A DNA stretch of 64,000 nt from positions 73,182-137,181 of the forward strand of contig NZ_LMIE01000012.1 in NCBI RefSeq assembly GCF_001428625.1, given 5' to 3'. This DNA comes from Hydrogenophaga sp. Root209. Lineage in GTDB: Bacteria; Pseudomonadota; Gammaproteobacteria; Burkholderiales; Burkholderiaceae_C. The notes beneath the pieces were generated by a model. The model searched no databases. It worked only from the letters and a program-made list of their open reading frames with translations, and was not told the origin of the DNA. This document shows positions 16,488 to 24,683 of the stretch, piece after piece. A program made the position numbers and the translations under genes. Positions within the stretch are counted from its first letter, which is position 1. Every line of letters starts with the position of its first letter.

Positions 16488-17232
16488 TTGATCAAACTAC
16501 TGAGCTTTCTGCTTCTGAGCGCAATACTTTTTGGCGCGGGCGGCACGCATGCTCAGACGGACCATGCCACAGCCGAGAACTTGCTTCGCAAGTCAGGACT
16601 CTGGGACCAGTTGGGCAGCGTGGCTCCTCAAGTCCAGGCCGGATTCGCTGAAGCACTTTCGCAGGGGGATTCCAAGCCGAGCGCCGCCGAAGCTGAACGC
16701 ATCTCACGCGTCATCGAGAATGCCTTTTCGGCGACGAGAATGCGCGCGGTCGGTATCAAGCTTGTCGCGAAGAAGTTGAGCGCGCGCGACGTGGCCGATC
16801 TTTTGCGTTGGTATGACTCTCCCATTGGCCGGCACATCGCAAAGCTGGAAGCGAAAGCATCTGAGGAAAGCGGAGACCTTCAAGCTCTCATGAAGCAGGG
16901 ACTTGCACTGCTGGAAAGTTCGCCACCACCGCGCAGGAAACTGCTCGATGAGCTACTGGTTTTTGTTGCCTGCGGCCGAGCCGAGAACCCAGCTTGAGGC
17001 GCAACGACCAGAGATGTTGAAGGCTTTTGCCGCGCTTTCACTGGCTGGCTTCGCCAAGGCGTATGCAACGCTGCCTACCGATCATCTGGAAAGGTACGTG
17101 GCATTCGTCCAGTCGCGGCCCGGCCATGACTTCAATGCTGTCGGCATTGAAGCACTCGATGCCGCGCTCACCGAGGCAGCAGCCGAGCTTGGTCGCCAGT
17201 TGCAAGGCGCCAAGGATCAGTCGAACACGTAA
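16488..17232 (+). pseudogene. Exported DUF2059-like protein, frameshifted
   Basis: Frame one starts at TTG 16488, five bases after GGGAGG, and gives a good signal peptide (IKLLSFLLLSAILFG...HAQ) and a helical body with ARDVADLLRWYDSPIGRHI, a pattern of DUF2059-type exported proteins. It stops at 16997. The conserved C-terminal part lies in the next frame: RTQLEAQRPEMLKAFA, then LERYVAFVQSRPGHDFNAVG and ALDAALTEAAAELGRQL, ending at 17232. The two parts join near 16950-16985, apparently with loss of some middle residues. A decayed gene is more likely than two genes; an alternative is a sequencing error. Confidence 0.5.
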
Positions 17233-17286
17233 GTGCCCAGCCCGAAGCCGACCGCTCTGGCCCCTCGGTCGAGGCGAGGCCACAAC

Positions 17287-17529
17287 TCAAACCACCGGCC
17301 CCCTCAGCGCCACATTCAACTGATCCACCACCTCCGCCCAATCCGCATCCTCCAGGATCTCTTCGCGCAGCAACGCGCTTTGCGCCGCTGACCAGAAGGG
17401 CGCATCGGCCAGACGCACATCGTCGGGCAGGGGTGCGTGATCGAGCAGAAACGCTTCGATGGATGCGGGGTCGGACGACAGGCCGAGTTGGGCGAACAGA
17501 TCCGAGAAGCGGTGAAATGACTTTTCCAT
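17287..17529 (-). CDS. DUF2789 family small protein
   Basis: An 80-residue protein that matches the DUF2789 pattern from end to end: MEKSFHRFSDLFAQLGL, LLDHAPLPDDVRLADAPFW, and DADWAEVVDQLNVALRG. ATG 17529 with AAGGT upstream is used; a longer in-frame start adds 19 residues that are not part of the family. No function is known for the family. It lies alone downstream of the efflux operon, read in the same direction. Confidence 0.85.
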   Translation of the reverse strand: MEKSFHRFSDLFAQLGLSSDPASIEAFLLDHAPLPDDVRLADAPFWSAAQSALLREEILEDADWAEVVDQLNVALRGPVV

Positions 17530-17589
17530 GGTGGGTACCTTGAAGACAGATGGGTTGCCCAAAGGGTACTCCCAGCGCCGCGCCACCCG

Positions 17590-19065
17590 CTACCGGCTCT
17601 GGCCGACCGTGGTGGCCGCTGCGGTGGTTGGCGTCCATCCCCCGCCCAAGGCCCGGTACACCGTCACCAGCGCGGTGGCGGTGCCCACCCGGGCCTGCAC
17701 GAGTTGGTCGCGGGAGTTGAGCACTTCGCGTTCGGCGTCGAGCACGGCCAGGAAGTCGGTCACACCGGCGTCATAGCGCAGCCGGGCCAACCCGGCGGCC
17801 TCTTCGGCGCTGCGGGCGGCCACGTCCAGGCTGTCGGCGCGTTGTGCGCTGCGGCTGTAGCTGCTGAAGGCGCCTTCGGTTTCTTCCAGCGCCACGGCCA
17901 CGGTCTGCTCGAAGCTGGCCAGGCTTTGTTGGGCGCGCGCTTCGCTGGCGCGGATGCGCGAGCGGATGGCGCCGAAGTCGAACGGGGTCCAGCTGATGCC
18001 GGCACCCAGTGCGTAGCGGGCCGACTGGCTGTCGTTCAAGTCGCCGATGCGCGCGGCGTTCAGGCCCAGCAGGCCCGAGAGCGACAGGCGCGGGTACAGC
18101 GCGGCGGTGGCCACGCCGATGTTGGCGGTGGCGGCGGCCAGTTCGCGTTCGGCGGCCATGAGGTCGGGGCGGCGTTGCAACCACTGCTCGGGGGTGCCCA
18201 CGGGCAGTGTGGCCAGGTCGGTCATGGGCAGGCCGGGCAGCGGCGCGGGCGCGCTCAGCTCGGCCAGCAGGGCGCGGGGTGCCTGCGCGGTGAGCGTGGC
18301 CAGGCGGAACACGCTGCGCTCGATGGCGGTCTGCAGCGCCGGCAGCGCGGCTTCGGTTCTGGCCACCAGGCCACGGGCGCGCGCCAGGTCGAGCTGGGTG
18401 CCGCGGCCGTTGTCCACGCGGGCGTTGGTGATGCCCAGCGCGTCGCGCTGGTTCACCAGGCTGGCCTCGGTCACGCGCAGGCGCTCCTGCAGGCCGCGCA
18501 GTTCCAGGTAGTTGCGCGCCACCTCGGCCGCAACAGCGGTGTGGGCGGCGTTCAGGCCGGCCTCGCTGGCACTCACGAGGGCGGCAGCGGCCTCGCGGCC
18601 CCGGCGCACGCCGCCAAAGAGATCAATCTCCCAGTTGGCGACAAAGCTGGCGTCATACGCGGTGCCGGTGCGCGCGCTGCGGGTGGTGCCGGGCTGTTGC
18701 GTGATGGGGCGGATGGAGCGCTCGGCGCTGGCATCGATGCCCACGCCCGGCAGGCCGGCTGCGTCGGCCTCGCCCTGGTTGGCGCGCGCCTCTTGCAGGC
18801 GGGCCTGTGCAATGCGCACGTCGCCGTTGGCCTGCAGGGCGCGTTCGATCAAGGCGCTCAGGCGCGCGTCGTTGAAGCCGCGCCAGAAGGTGGCGATGTC
18901 GGCCGCGGGCGCTTGTGCGTTGACAGCGGTGGCGCCTGCGGCGATGAACCCGGCGTCCAGCGCGGTGGTGGGGCGCTGGTAGTCGGGGCCCACGGCGCTG
19001 CAACCTGAAAGCACAGCAGCGAGCACGGCAGCGAACAGCGCGGAAGGCACAAGGCGCCTATTCAT
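17590..19065 (-). CDS. Outer-membrane efflux lipoprotein (NodT/OprM/OprN type)
   Basis: A 491-residue outer-membrane channel of tripartite efflux pumps. It begins with a lipoprotein signal ending in VLSGCSAVGPDYQRP, the hallmark of NodT-type factors, and has two TolC-like repeats with long helices (LIERALQANGDVRIAQARLQ; RRPDLMAAERELAAATANIG). ATG 19065 lies eight bases inside the end of the RND pump gene, so the two are translationally coupled. It is the last gene of the operon membrane-fusion protein - pump - channel. Confidence 0.92.
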   Translation of the reverse strand: MNRRLVPSALFAAVLAAVLSGCSAVGPDYQRPTTALDAGFIAAGATAVNAQAPAADIATFWRGFNDARLSALIERALQANGDVRIAQARLQEARANQGEADAAGLPGVGIDASAERSIRPITQQPGTTRSARTGTAYDASFVANWEIDLFGGVRRGREAAAALVSASEAGLNAAHTAVAAEVARNYLELRGLQERLRVTEASLVNQRDALGITNARVDNGRGTQLDLARARGLVARTEAALPALQTAIERSVFRLATLTAQAPRALLAELSAPAPLPGLPMTDLATLPVGTPEQWLQRRPDLMAAERELAAATANIGVATAALYPRLSLSGLLGLNAARIGDLNDSQSARYALGAGISWTPFDFGAIRSRIRASEARAQQSLASFEQTVAVALEETEGAFSSYSRSAQRADSLDVAARSAEEAAGLARLRYDAGVTDFLAVLDAEREVLNSRDQLVQARVGTATALVTVYRALGGGWTPTTAAATTVGQSR

Positions 19066-22000
19066 GGCTGGCTCCCTGCACGGCGACGTGGGAGGCGGCG
19101 CTTCGGCGGGCCTGGCGGCGGCTGCGCAGCAACGCATAAAACACCGGGGTCAGGAAGATGCCGAACAAGGTGACGCCCAACATGCCGGAGAACACGGCAA
19201 TGCCCATGGCGCGGCGCATTTCGCTGCCCGCGCCGCTGCCCAGAATCAACGGGATCACGCCGGCGCAGAAGGCGATGGAGGTCATCAGGATCGGGCGCAG
19301 CCGCATGCGGCAGGCGTGCACGATGGCGGCAAACAGCTCTTCGCCGCGCTCTTCGAGGTCCTTGGCGAACTCCACGATCAGGATGGCGTTTTTACAGGCC
19401 AGGCCGACCAGCACCACCAGCGCCACCTGCGTGAAGATGTTGAGGTCACCCGGCTGCGAGAACGGCGGGAAGCTGGAGAGCCACACCCCAAACAGCGCCG
19501 AGAGGATGCCCATGGGCACGATCAGCACAATCACCATGGGCAGGCTCCAACTTTCATACTGCGCAGCCAGCACCAGAATCACCAGGAGCACGGAAATGCC
19601 CAGCACCGCCGCGAGGATGGGTGCCTTGGTCTGAGTGCCGGGCAAGGTGATGTCGCGTGTGAGGCGGTCCTGGTAGCTCAGCTCGGTCCACTCGTAGTTC
19701 ATACCGCGCGGCAGGGTCTTCTTGAGCAGCGACTCGATCTCGCCTTCGGCCTGGCTCGAAGAAAAACCCGGGTTGGGCGCGCCGTTGATGTCGGCCGAGG
19801 GAAAACCGTTGTAGCGCGTCACGCGCGTGGGACCAAAGGTGGGCTCCACCGTCATGAGCGCGCCCAGCGGCACCATCTCGCCGGCGGCGTTGCGCGTCTT
19901 GAGGTTGGTGATGGCTTCGGCGTTGTTGCGGAACGGCGCGTCGGCCTGCACCACCACCTGGTAGGTCTTGCCGAACTGGGTGAAGTCGTTCACGTAGAGC
20001 GAACCCAGATTGACCTGCATGGTGTCGTAGATGTCGGCGAGGTTGATGCCCATCTGCTTGGCGCGCGTGCGGTCCACGTTGGCGTAGAGCTGCGGCACAT
20101 TGATGTCGTAGCCGGAAAACGGCGTGCCGATGCTCGATTGGGGGTTGCCGTACACCTGCCCCAGCGTGCCCCACACCGCGCCATACAGCGCCTGCTCACC
20201 GAGGCCTCCCCGGTCCTGCACCTGCAGCTTGAAGCCGCCGGCGTTGCCCAGGCCGTCCACCGCGGGCGGCGGCACCACAAACATGCGCGCCCCCTGAATC
20301 TGCTGGATCGCACCGTTGATCTGCCCCAGGATCGCGCCCTTGCTGAGGTCGGGTGTGGTGCGCTCTTCGAACGGCGCCAGGCCGAAGAAGACGATGCCTT
20401 CGTTGGGCGCGGCCGAGAAGCCGGCGATGGAAAGACCAGGAAAGGCCACCGAGTCGATGATGCCGGGCACCTTGAGCGCGATGTCGCTCATCTCGCGGAT
20501 CACCTTGTCGGTGCGGTCGATGGACGAGCCCGCGGGCAACTGCGCGATGCCGATCAGGTACTGCTTGTCGGGCGCGGGCACGAAGCCGGCGGGGATGCGC
20601 GTGAACAGCAGCGCCGTCGCGGCCAGCAGGATGGCGTAGACCGCGAGCGAGGCCGTCTTGTGCCGCACGATATAGCCCACGCGGCGGCCATAACCTTCGC
20701 TGCCGCGGTGGAACACGCGGTCGAACCAGCGGAAGAAGGGGCCGAACACCTTGTCCATGGCGCGCGTGAGCCGGTCGGGCGACTGGTCGTGCGGGTGCAG
20801 CAGCAGCGCCGAGAGTGCCGGGCTGAGCGTGAGCGAGTTGAAGGCCGAGATCACCGTGCTGATGGCAATGGTGACGGCGAACTGCTTGTAGAACTGGCCG
20901 GTCAGGCCGGGCACGAAAGCCAGCGGCACGAACACCGCGCAGAGCACCAGCGCGATCGCGATGATGGGCCCCGAGACCTCGCGCATGGCCTGGATGGTGG
21001 CGTCGCGCGGCGACAGGCCTTCCTCGATGTTGCGCTCCACGTTCTCGACCACCACGATGGCGTCGTCCACCACGATGCCGATGGCCAGCACCAGACCAAA
21101 CAGTGTGAGCGTGTTGATGGAATAACCGAGCAGCAACAGGAAGGCGAAGGTGCCCACGATGGACACGGGCACCGCCAGCAGCGGGATGAGCGAGGCGCGC
21201 CAGGTCTGCAGAAAGACGATGACCACCAGCACCACCAGCGCGATGGCCTCCAGCAGCGTGATCACCACTTTCTCGATGGAGGTCTGCACGAAACGTGTGG
21301 GGTCGTAGACGATGCTGTAGCTCATGCCGGGCGGAAAGTTCGCCTTCATCCGCTCCATGGCCTCGCGCACGTTGTTGGAGAGCGCGAGTGCATTCGAGCC
21401 CGGCGCCTGGAACACGGCGATGGCTGCGGCTTCCTTGTTGTTGAGCAGGCTGCGCAGCGCAAAACTGCCGGCGGAGAGCTCGACCCGGCCGATGTCGCGG
21501 ATGCGGATCATGCCGCCGGTGGCGGGCTCGGCACGAATGATGATGTCGGCAAATTCCTGCTCGGTGGTCAGGCGGCCCTGCGTGTTGACGGCGAGCTGGA
21601 ACTCGGTGCCGGTGGGTGCGGGCGGCGCGCCCACGGTGCCTGCGGCCACTTGCGCGTTCTGCTCGCGGATCGCGCCGATCACCTCGGCCGTGGTGAGGCC
21701 ACGCGCGGCGAGTTTGGTGGGGTCGAGCCAGACGCGCATGGCGTAGTCGCCCGCGCCAAACAGGATGACCGAGCCCATGCCTGGTATGCGCAGCAAATCG
21801 TCGCGCACGTTGAGCTGGCCGTAGTTGCGCAGGTAGAGCGCATCACGGCTGTTGTCCGGACTCACCAGGTGCACCACCATGGTCAGGTTGGGGCTGCTCT
21901 TTTCGGTGGTCACGCCGATCTGGCGCACGATCTCGGGCAGGCGCGGCAGCGCGCGGTTGATGCGGTTCTGCACCGCGGTTTCAGCGGCTTCGGGGCTGGT

Positions 22001-22297
22001 GCCGATCTTGAACGTGACGGTGAGCGTCATGGCGCCGTCGGCGGTGGCCTGCGAATCGAAATACAGCAGGTTCTCGATGCCGCTGATCTGCTCTTCCAGC
22101 GGCGTGGCCACGGTCTCGCTGATCACGCGCGGGTTGGCGCCGGGGAACTGCGCGCGCACCACGATCTGTGGCGGCGCGACCTCGGGGTACTCGGAGAGCG
22201 GCAACTGGAAGATGGCCAGCGTGCCGATGAGGAAAATGAAGATCGACAACACGGCGGCAAAGCGCGGCCGGTCGATGAAAAAGTGTGAGATGTCCAT
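19058..22297 (-). CDS. RND multidrug efflux pump, inner-membrane permease (MexF/AcrB type)
   Basis: A 1079-residue HAE1-family proton/drug antiporter with twelve membrane helices and two large periplasmic loops. Landmarks: MDISHFFIDRPRFAAVLS at the N terminus, the fused SEYPEVAPPQIVVRA pattern, and the proton-relay Asp pair in GIVVDDAIVVVENVE (about residues 411-412). It resembles MexF/BpeF-type pumps, known for chloramphenicol, quinolone and trimethoprim export, more than MexB. Substrate range here is unknown. It follows the membrane-fusion gene by 12 bases and overlaps the channel gene. No regulator gene is adjacent. Confidence 0.95.
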   Translation of the reverse strand: MDISHFFIDRPRFAAVLSIFIFLIGTLAIFQLPLSEYPEVAPPQIVVRAQFPGANPRVISETVATPLEEQISGIENLLYFDSQATADGAMTLTVTFKIGTSPEAAETAVQNRINRALPRLPEIVRQIGVTTEKSSPNLTMVVHLVSPDNSRDALYLRNYGQLNVRDDLLRIPGMGSVILFGAGDYAMRVWLDPTKLAARGLTTAEVIGAIREQNAQVAAGTVGAPPAPTGTEFQLAVNTQGRLTTEQEFADIIIRAEPATGGMIRIRDIGRVELSAGSFALRSLLNNKEAAAIAVFQAPGSNALALSNNVREAMERMKANFPPGMSYSIVYDPTRFVQTSIEKVVITLLEAIALVVLVVIVFLQTWRASLIPLLAVPVSIVGTFAFLLLLGYSINTLTLFGLVLAIGIVVDDAIVVVENVERNIEEGLSPRDATIQAMREVSGPIIAIALVLCAVFVPLAFVPGLTGQFYKQFAVTIAISTVISAFNSLTLSPALSALLLHPHDQSPDRLTRAMDKVFGPFFRWFDRVFHRGSEGYGRRVGYIVRHKTASLAVYAILLAATALLFTRIPAGFVPAPDKQYLIGIAQLPAGSSIDRTDKVIREMSDIALKVPGIIDSVAFPGLSIAGFSAAPNEGIVFFGLAPFEERTTPDLSKGAILGQINGAIQQIQGARMFVVPPPAVDGLGNAGGFKLQVQDRGGLGEQALYGAVWGTLGQVYGNPQSSIGTPFSGYDINVPQLYANVDRTRAKQMGINLADIYDTMQVNLGSLYVNDFTQFGKTYQVVVQADAPFRNNAEAITNLKTRNAAGEMVPLGALMTVEPTFGPTRVTRYNGFPSADINGAPNPGFSSSQAEGEIESLLKKTLPRGMNYEWTELSYQDRLTRDITLPGTQTKAPILAAVLGISVLLVILVLAAQYESWSLPMVIVLIVPMGILSALFGVWLSSFPPFSQPGDLNIFTQVALVVLVGLACKNAILIVEFAKDLEERGEELFAAIVHACRMRLRPILMTSIAFCAGVIPLILGSGAGSEMRRAMGIAVFSGMLGVTLFGIFLTPVFYALLRSRRQARRSAASHVAVQGASHE

Positions 22298-22309
22298 GGG
22301 GCGCTCCGC

Positions 22310-23533
22310 TCAGGCCGCGCGGGCGTCGGTGGCGCGCTGCGACGTGGGCGGCGGACCACCGGCCGGCGCCGCGGGTGCGGCCGGAATCGGCATGCCCAGG
22401 GCATCCACCTGCAGCACCTGCGGCGCCACCGGCACACCCGGGATGATGCGCTGCAGGCCGTCCACCACCACGTTCTCGCCGGCCTTGATCTGCCCCCCGC
22501 CCACCACGCGCATGCCGCCCTGCAAGGCACCGAGCTGCACACCGCGAAACTGCGGCTGGCCATCGGCGCCCACCACCACCACGAACTTCTTGCTCTGGTC
22601 GGTGCCAATGGCGCGCTCGGGCACCATCACCGCCGCGTAGGGCGCGCTGGTGGCCATGGTCAGGCGCGCGGCCAGGCCAGGCACAAACTGGCCCTTGCCG
22701 TTGTCAAAGCTGGCGCGCAGGCGGATCGCTCCGGTCTGCGGGTTGAGTCGGTTGTCCACGAAATCGAGCGTTCCAACATGAGGAAATCCGTCCTCGTTGG
22801 CCAGACCCATGCGCACGGCGGGCGTCTTCTCGTTGGCCGCGCGGATGCGCAGGAAAGTCTGCTCGCTGCCGTCGAAGTAGGCGTGGACCCGCGACACGCC
22901 GGCGATCGAGGTGAGCACGCTCTGCTCGGTGACCAGATTGCCGGCCGTGATGTTGGCCCGTGAGGCGCGCCCGGCGATCGGTGAGCGCACGGTGGTGTAG
23001 GACAGGTTGAGCTGCGCCACCCGCAGCGCGGCCTGGGCGGCCTTGATGTCGGCGTCGGTGGTGCGCGAGCTGGAAGAGAGCTGGTCGAACTCCTGGCGCG
23101 AAACGGCCTTGGCATCGAGCAGTTTCTGCGCGCGGGCCACCTCGGTGGTGGCGAGCTCTGCGCGTGAGCGCGCGGCGGCCAGTTGCGACTCGGCACGGGC
23201 CACCTCGGCCTCGAACGGACGCGGGTCGATGGTGAACAGCAACTGGCCTTTGGAGACCAGCGCGCCATCGGTGAAGTGGACCTTGTCCACCACCCCGCCC
23301 ACGCGGGGGCGCAGTTCCACGTATTCAGCCGCCTCCAGCCGACCGCTGAAGGTCTCGCTGTCGGACACGGTGCGGGCCACCGCGGGGGCCACGCTCACCG
23401 GCGCGGCCTGGGGTGGGCCGCCTTGCGCGTCGGCCGGGCCACCGCAACCGCTCAGCCAGGACGTGGCCACCAGAAAGAGAGACCACAACGCCAGAGGGAT
23501 GCCCCGGCGCGGAGCGCGCGACGAATAGTTCAT
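22310..23533 (-). CDS. RND efflux membrane-fusion (periplasmic adaptor) lipoprotein, MexE/AcrA type
   Basis: A roughly 407-residue periplasmic adaptor that joins the pump to the outer-membrane channel. It has a lipoprotein signal peptide (lipobox WLSGCGG), a lipoyl-like motif VGGVVDKVHFTDGALVSKGQ, a coiled-coil hairpin (AESQLAAARSRAELA to AAQAALRVAQLNLS) and the SPIAGRASR return to the lipoyl half. Three in-frame starts exist (23584, 23557, 23533); I use 23533 because the signal peptide then has normal length, but no start has a strong ribosome site. It is the first gene of the efflux operon. Confidence 0.9.
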   Translation of the reverse strand: MNYSSRAPRRGIPLALWSLFLVATSWLSGCGGPADAQGGPPQAAPVSVAPAVARTVSDSETFSGRLEAAEYVELRPRVGGVVDKVHFTDGALVSKGQLLFTIDPRPFEAEVARAESQLAAARSRAELATTEVARAQKLLDAKAVSRQEFDQLSSSSRTTDADIKAAQAALRVAQLNLSYTTVRSPIAGRASRANITAGNLVTEQSVLTSIAGVSRVHAYFDGSEQTFLRIRAANEKTPAVRMGLANEDGFPHVGTLDFVDNRLNPQTGAIRLRASFDNGKGQFVPGLAARLTMATSAPYAAVMVPERAIGTDQSKKFVVVVGADGQPQFRGVQLGALQGGMRVVGGGQIKAGENVVVDGLQRIIPGVPVAPQVLQVDALGMPIPAAPAAPAGGPPPTSQRATDARAA

Positions 23534-23602
23534 GTTCAACTGCCTGAAAGGGTTCATGACCGTTCCCGAACCAGGAAGGCGCAACGGTGAAAGTGCGCCA
23601 TC

Positions 23603-23637
23603 AAGTTCCGTGCAGCGCGTTGACGCTGCAGGAACTT
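23603..23637. promoter_or_regulatory. Strong inverted repeat upstream of the efflux operon
   Basis: Arms AAGTTCC-TGCAGCG and CGCTGCA-GGAACTT pair over 14 bases with a single bulged G and a 6-base loop, about 70 bases upstream of the adaptor start. There is no T-run, so it is not a usual terminator. It could be an operator for a dimeric repressor (pump operons often have a TetR or LysR site here) or a leader hairpin in the mRNA. Confidence 0.45.
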
Positions 23638-23790
23638 TCCAACCGGGTCTTTATCGACCGCGCGAGCATACGACCACTCGGCTGGTTTGGTCGACCCCCA
23701 AAGGTGGGGGGCTTGCATCGGACGACAGGTCTTTCAGACGGAGGACACGTTGCCACCGTTTTTGTGATCAAACGTCACAAGTGGCGGATG

Positions 23791-24165
23791 TCAGCCGCCC
23801 GGCAGTTCTTCCCGCGCTTCCACCGCCAGTTGGCGCACCACCGAGCCGCAAGCGGCCGCCACCGCGCGAATGCGCAATGCACGCCCAGGCGGCAGCTCTA
23901 CGCGGCAGTGGTAGTCCAGCCCGTCGGTCTGGCCGGGGCTGCTGCTGGCAATGCGGCGCGACCATTGGCGCTTGCCGTCAAGCTCAACAGAAAGTTCGTG
24001 CCAGGCGCCGTCCAGCGGCTGTGGCACACGCACCACGAGCGTCGCGTCCACATCGAAGCTGCGATGCCGATCCAGCGAGCCGGGGATGTCGAGCACCGCG
24101 ACCGACGCGCCGCCCACGTCGCAGCGCCAGACTTCGGGCTTGGTCGAGCGGGATCGAGGTTTCAT
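23791..24165 (-). CDS. Hypothetical protein, partner of the glutaredoxin-like gene
   Basis: A 124-residue soluble protein with no recognised domain. It has one Cys early (VWRCDVGG), one in the middle (YHCRVELPPG) and one near the end (AAACGSVV), and its strand pattern looks like a beta-sandwich (guess). Its ATG overlaps the stop of the glutaredoxin-like gene (ATGA at 24162-24165), so the two are co-translated and may act together. I do not recognise the family. Confidence 0.6.
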   Translation of the reverse strand: MKPRSRSTKPEVWRCDVGGASVAVLDIPGSLDRHRSFDVDATLVVRVPQPLDGAWHELSVELDGKRQWSRRIASSSPGQTDGLDYHCRVELPPGRALRIRAVAAACGSVVRQLAVEAREELPGG

Positions 24166-24530
24166 GCGGTCAGAAGCTGCTTCAGCTCACCCGACTCGGC
24201 GAGCCGTTGCACGTCTTGCGCGCCCCCCACCAGCACGCCGCGCACAAACACCATGGGAAAGGTGGGCCAGCCGGTCCACATCTTGAGCGCATTGCGCCGG
24301 CGCCACTGCGAGACATAGCTGCCGATCTCCAGGTACCCATGGGCCACACCGGCGGCGTTCAGCGTCTTGCGGACCCGGCGCACCCAGGGGTTGCCCGACA
24401 TGCCGAACACCATCACGGTGTTGGAAGCCACGTCGGTCTGGACCTGGCGCAGCAAGTCACTATTGAGGTTGGCCACTTTCTGCTGGATGGCGGGGTGGAT
24501 GGCGGCTTCATCGAGAACGGGGCGGGGCAT
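24162..24530 (-). CDS. Glutaredoxin-fold protein without active-site cysteines
   Basis: A 122-residue protein with the outline of a monothiol glutaredoxin (Grx4/GrxD): VMVFGMSGNPWVRRVRKTL in the place of the active-site strand and helix, YVSQWRRRNALKMWTGWPTFPMVFV with the cis-proline, and GGAQDVQRLAESGEL at the end. The CGFS/CxxC cysteines are replaced by G-N-P-W, and there is no Cys at all in the chain. It therefore cannot do glutaredoxin chemistry and is unlikely to hold a Grx4-type iron-sulfur cluster. A binding or scaffold role is possible. Divergent from rpoH. Confidence 0.75.
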   Translation of the reverse strand: MPRPVLDEAAIHPAIQQKVANLNSDLLRQVQTDVASNTVMVFGMSGNPWVRRVRKTLNAAGVAHGYLEIGSYVSQWRRRNALKMWTGWPTFPMVFVRGVLVGGAQDVQRLAESGELKQLLTA

Positions 24531-24625
24531 GGTCTGGTCCTGGTGGTTCGGGCAACCGAACTGTAGTGGCTTTGACTACCCAGCAGCCAAGGCCCTAGGA
24601 CAGCAGAGGGAGTGGAACTTCTTCC

Positions 24626-24652
24626 TTAGCACTCGATCACAGAGAGTGCTAA
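24626..24652. promoter_or_regulatory. CIRCE element (HrcA operator) upstream of rpoH
   Basis: Exact consensus: TTAGCACTC, a 9-base spacer, then GAGTGCTAA. It ends 31 bases before the rpoH start. Its right arm runs into TAATAT (24650-24655), a possible -10 box, so HrcA bound here would block RNA polymerase. HrcA control of rpoH is known in some betaproteobacteria. Confidence 0.9.
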
Positions 24653-24683
24653 TATTCTTGGAACAGTCCTGAGGAGGTTCTGC

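Noticed and set aside
16470-16490. ATG 16470 as start of the exported DUF2059-like protein
   Set aside because: No ribosome site; TTG 16488 has GGGAGG at the right distance and gives a cleaner signal peptide.
19064-22288. A 1074-codon plus-strand frame
   Set aside because: Exact antisense of the RND pump; rich in His, Gln, Arg and Glu with no membrane helices or domains.
23690-23712. CCCCC-AAAGGT-GGGGG hairpin between the efflux operon and the small hypothetical gene
   Set aside because: Short, without T-run or a gene end at the right distance; likely chance in GC-rich DNA.
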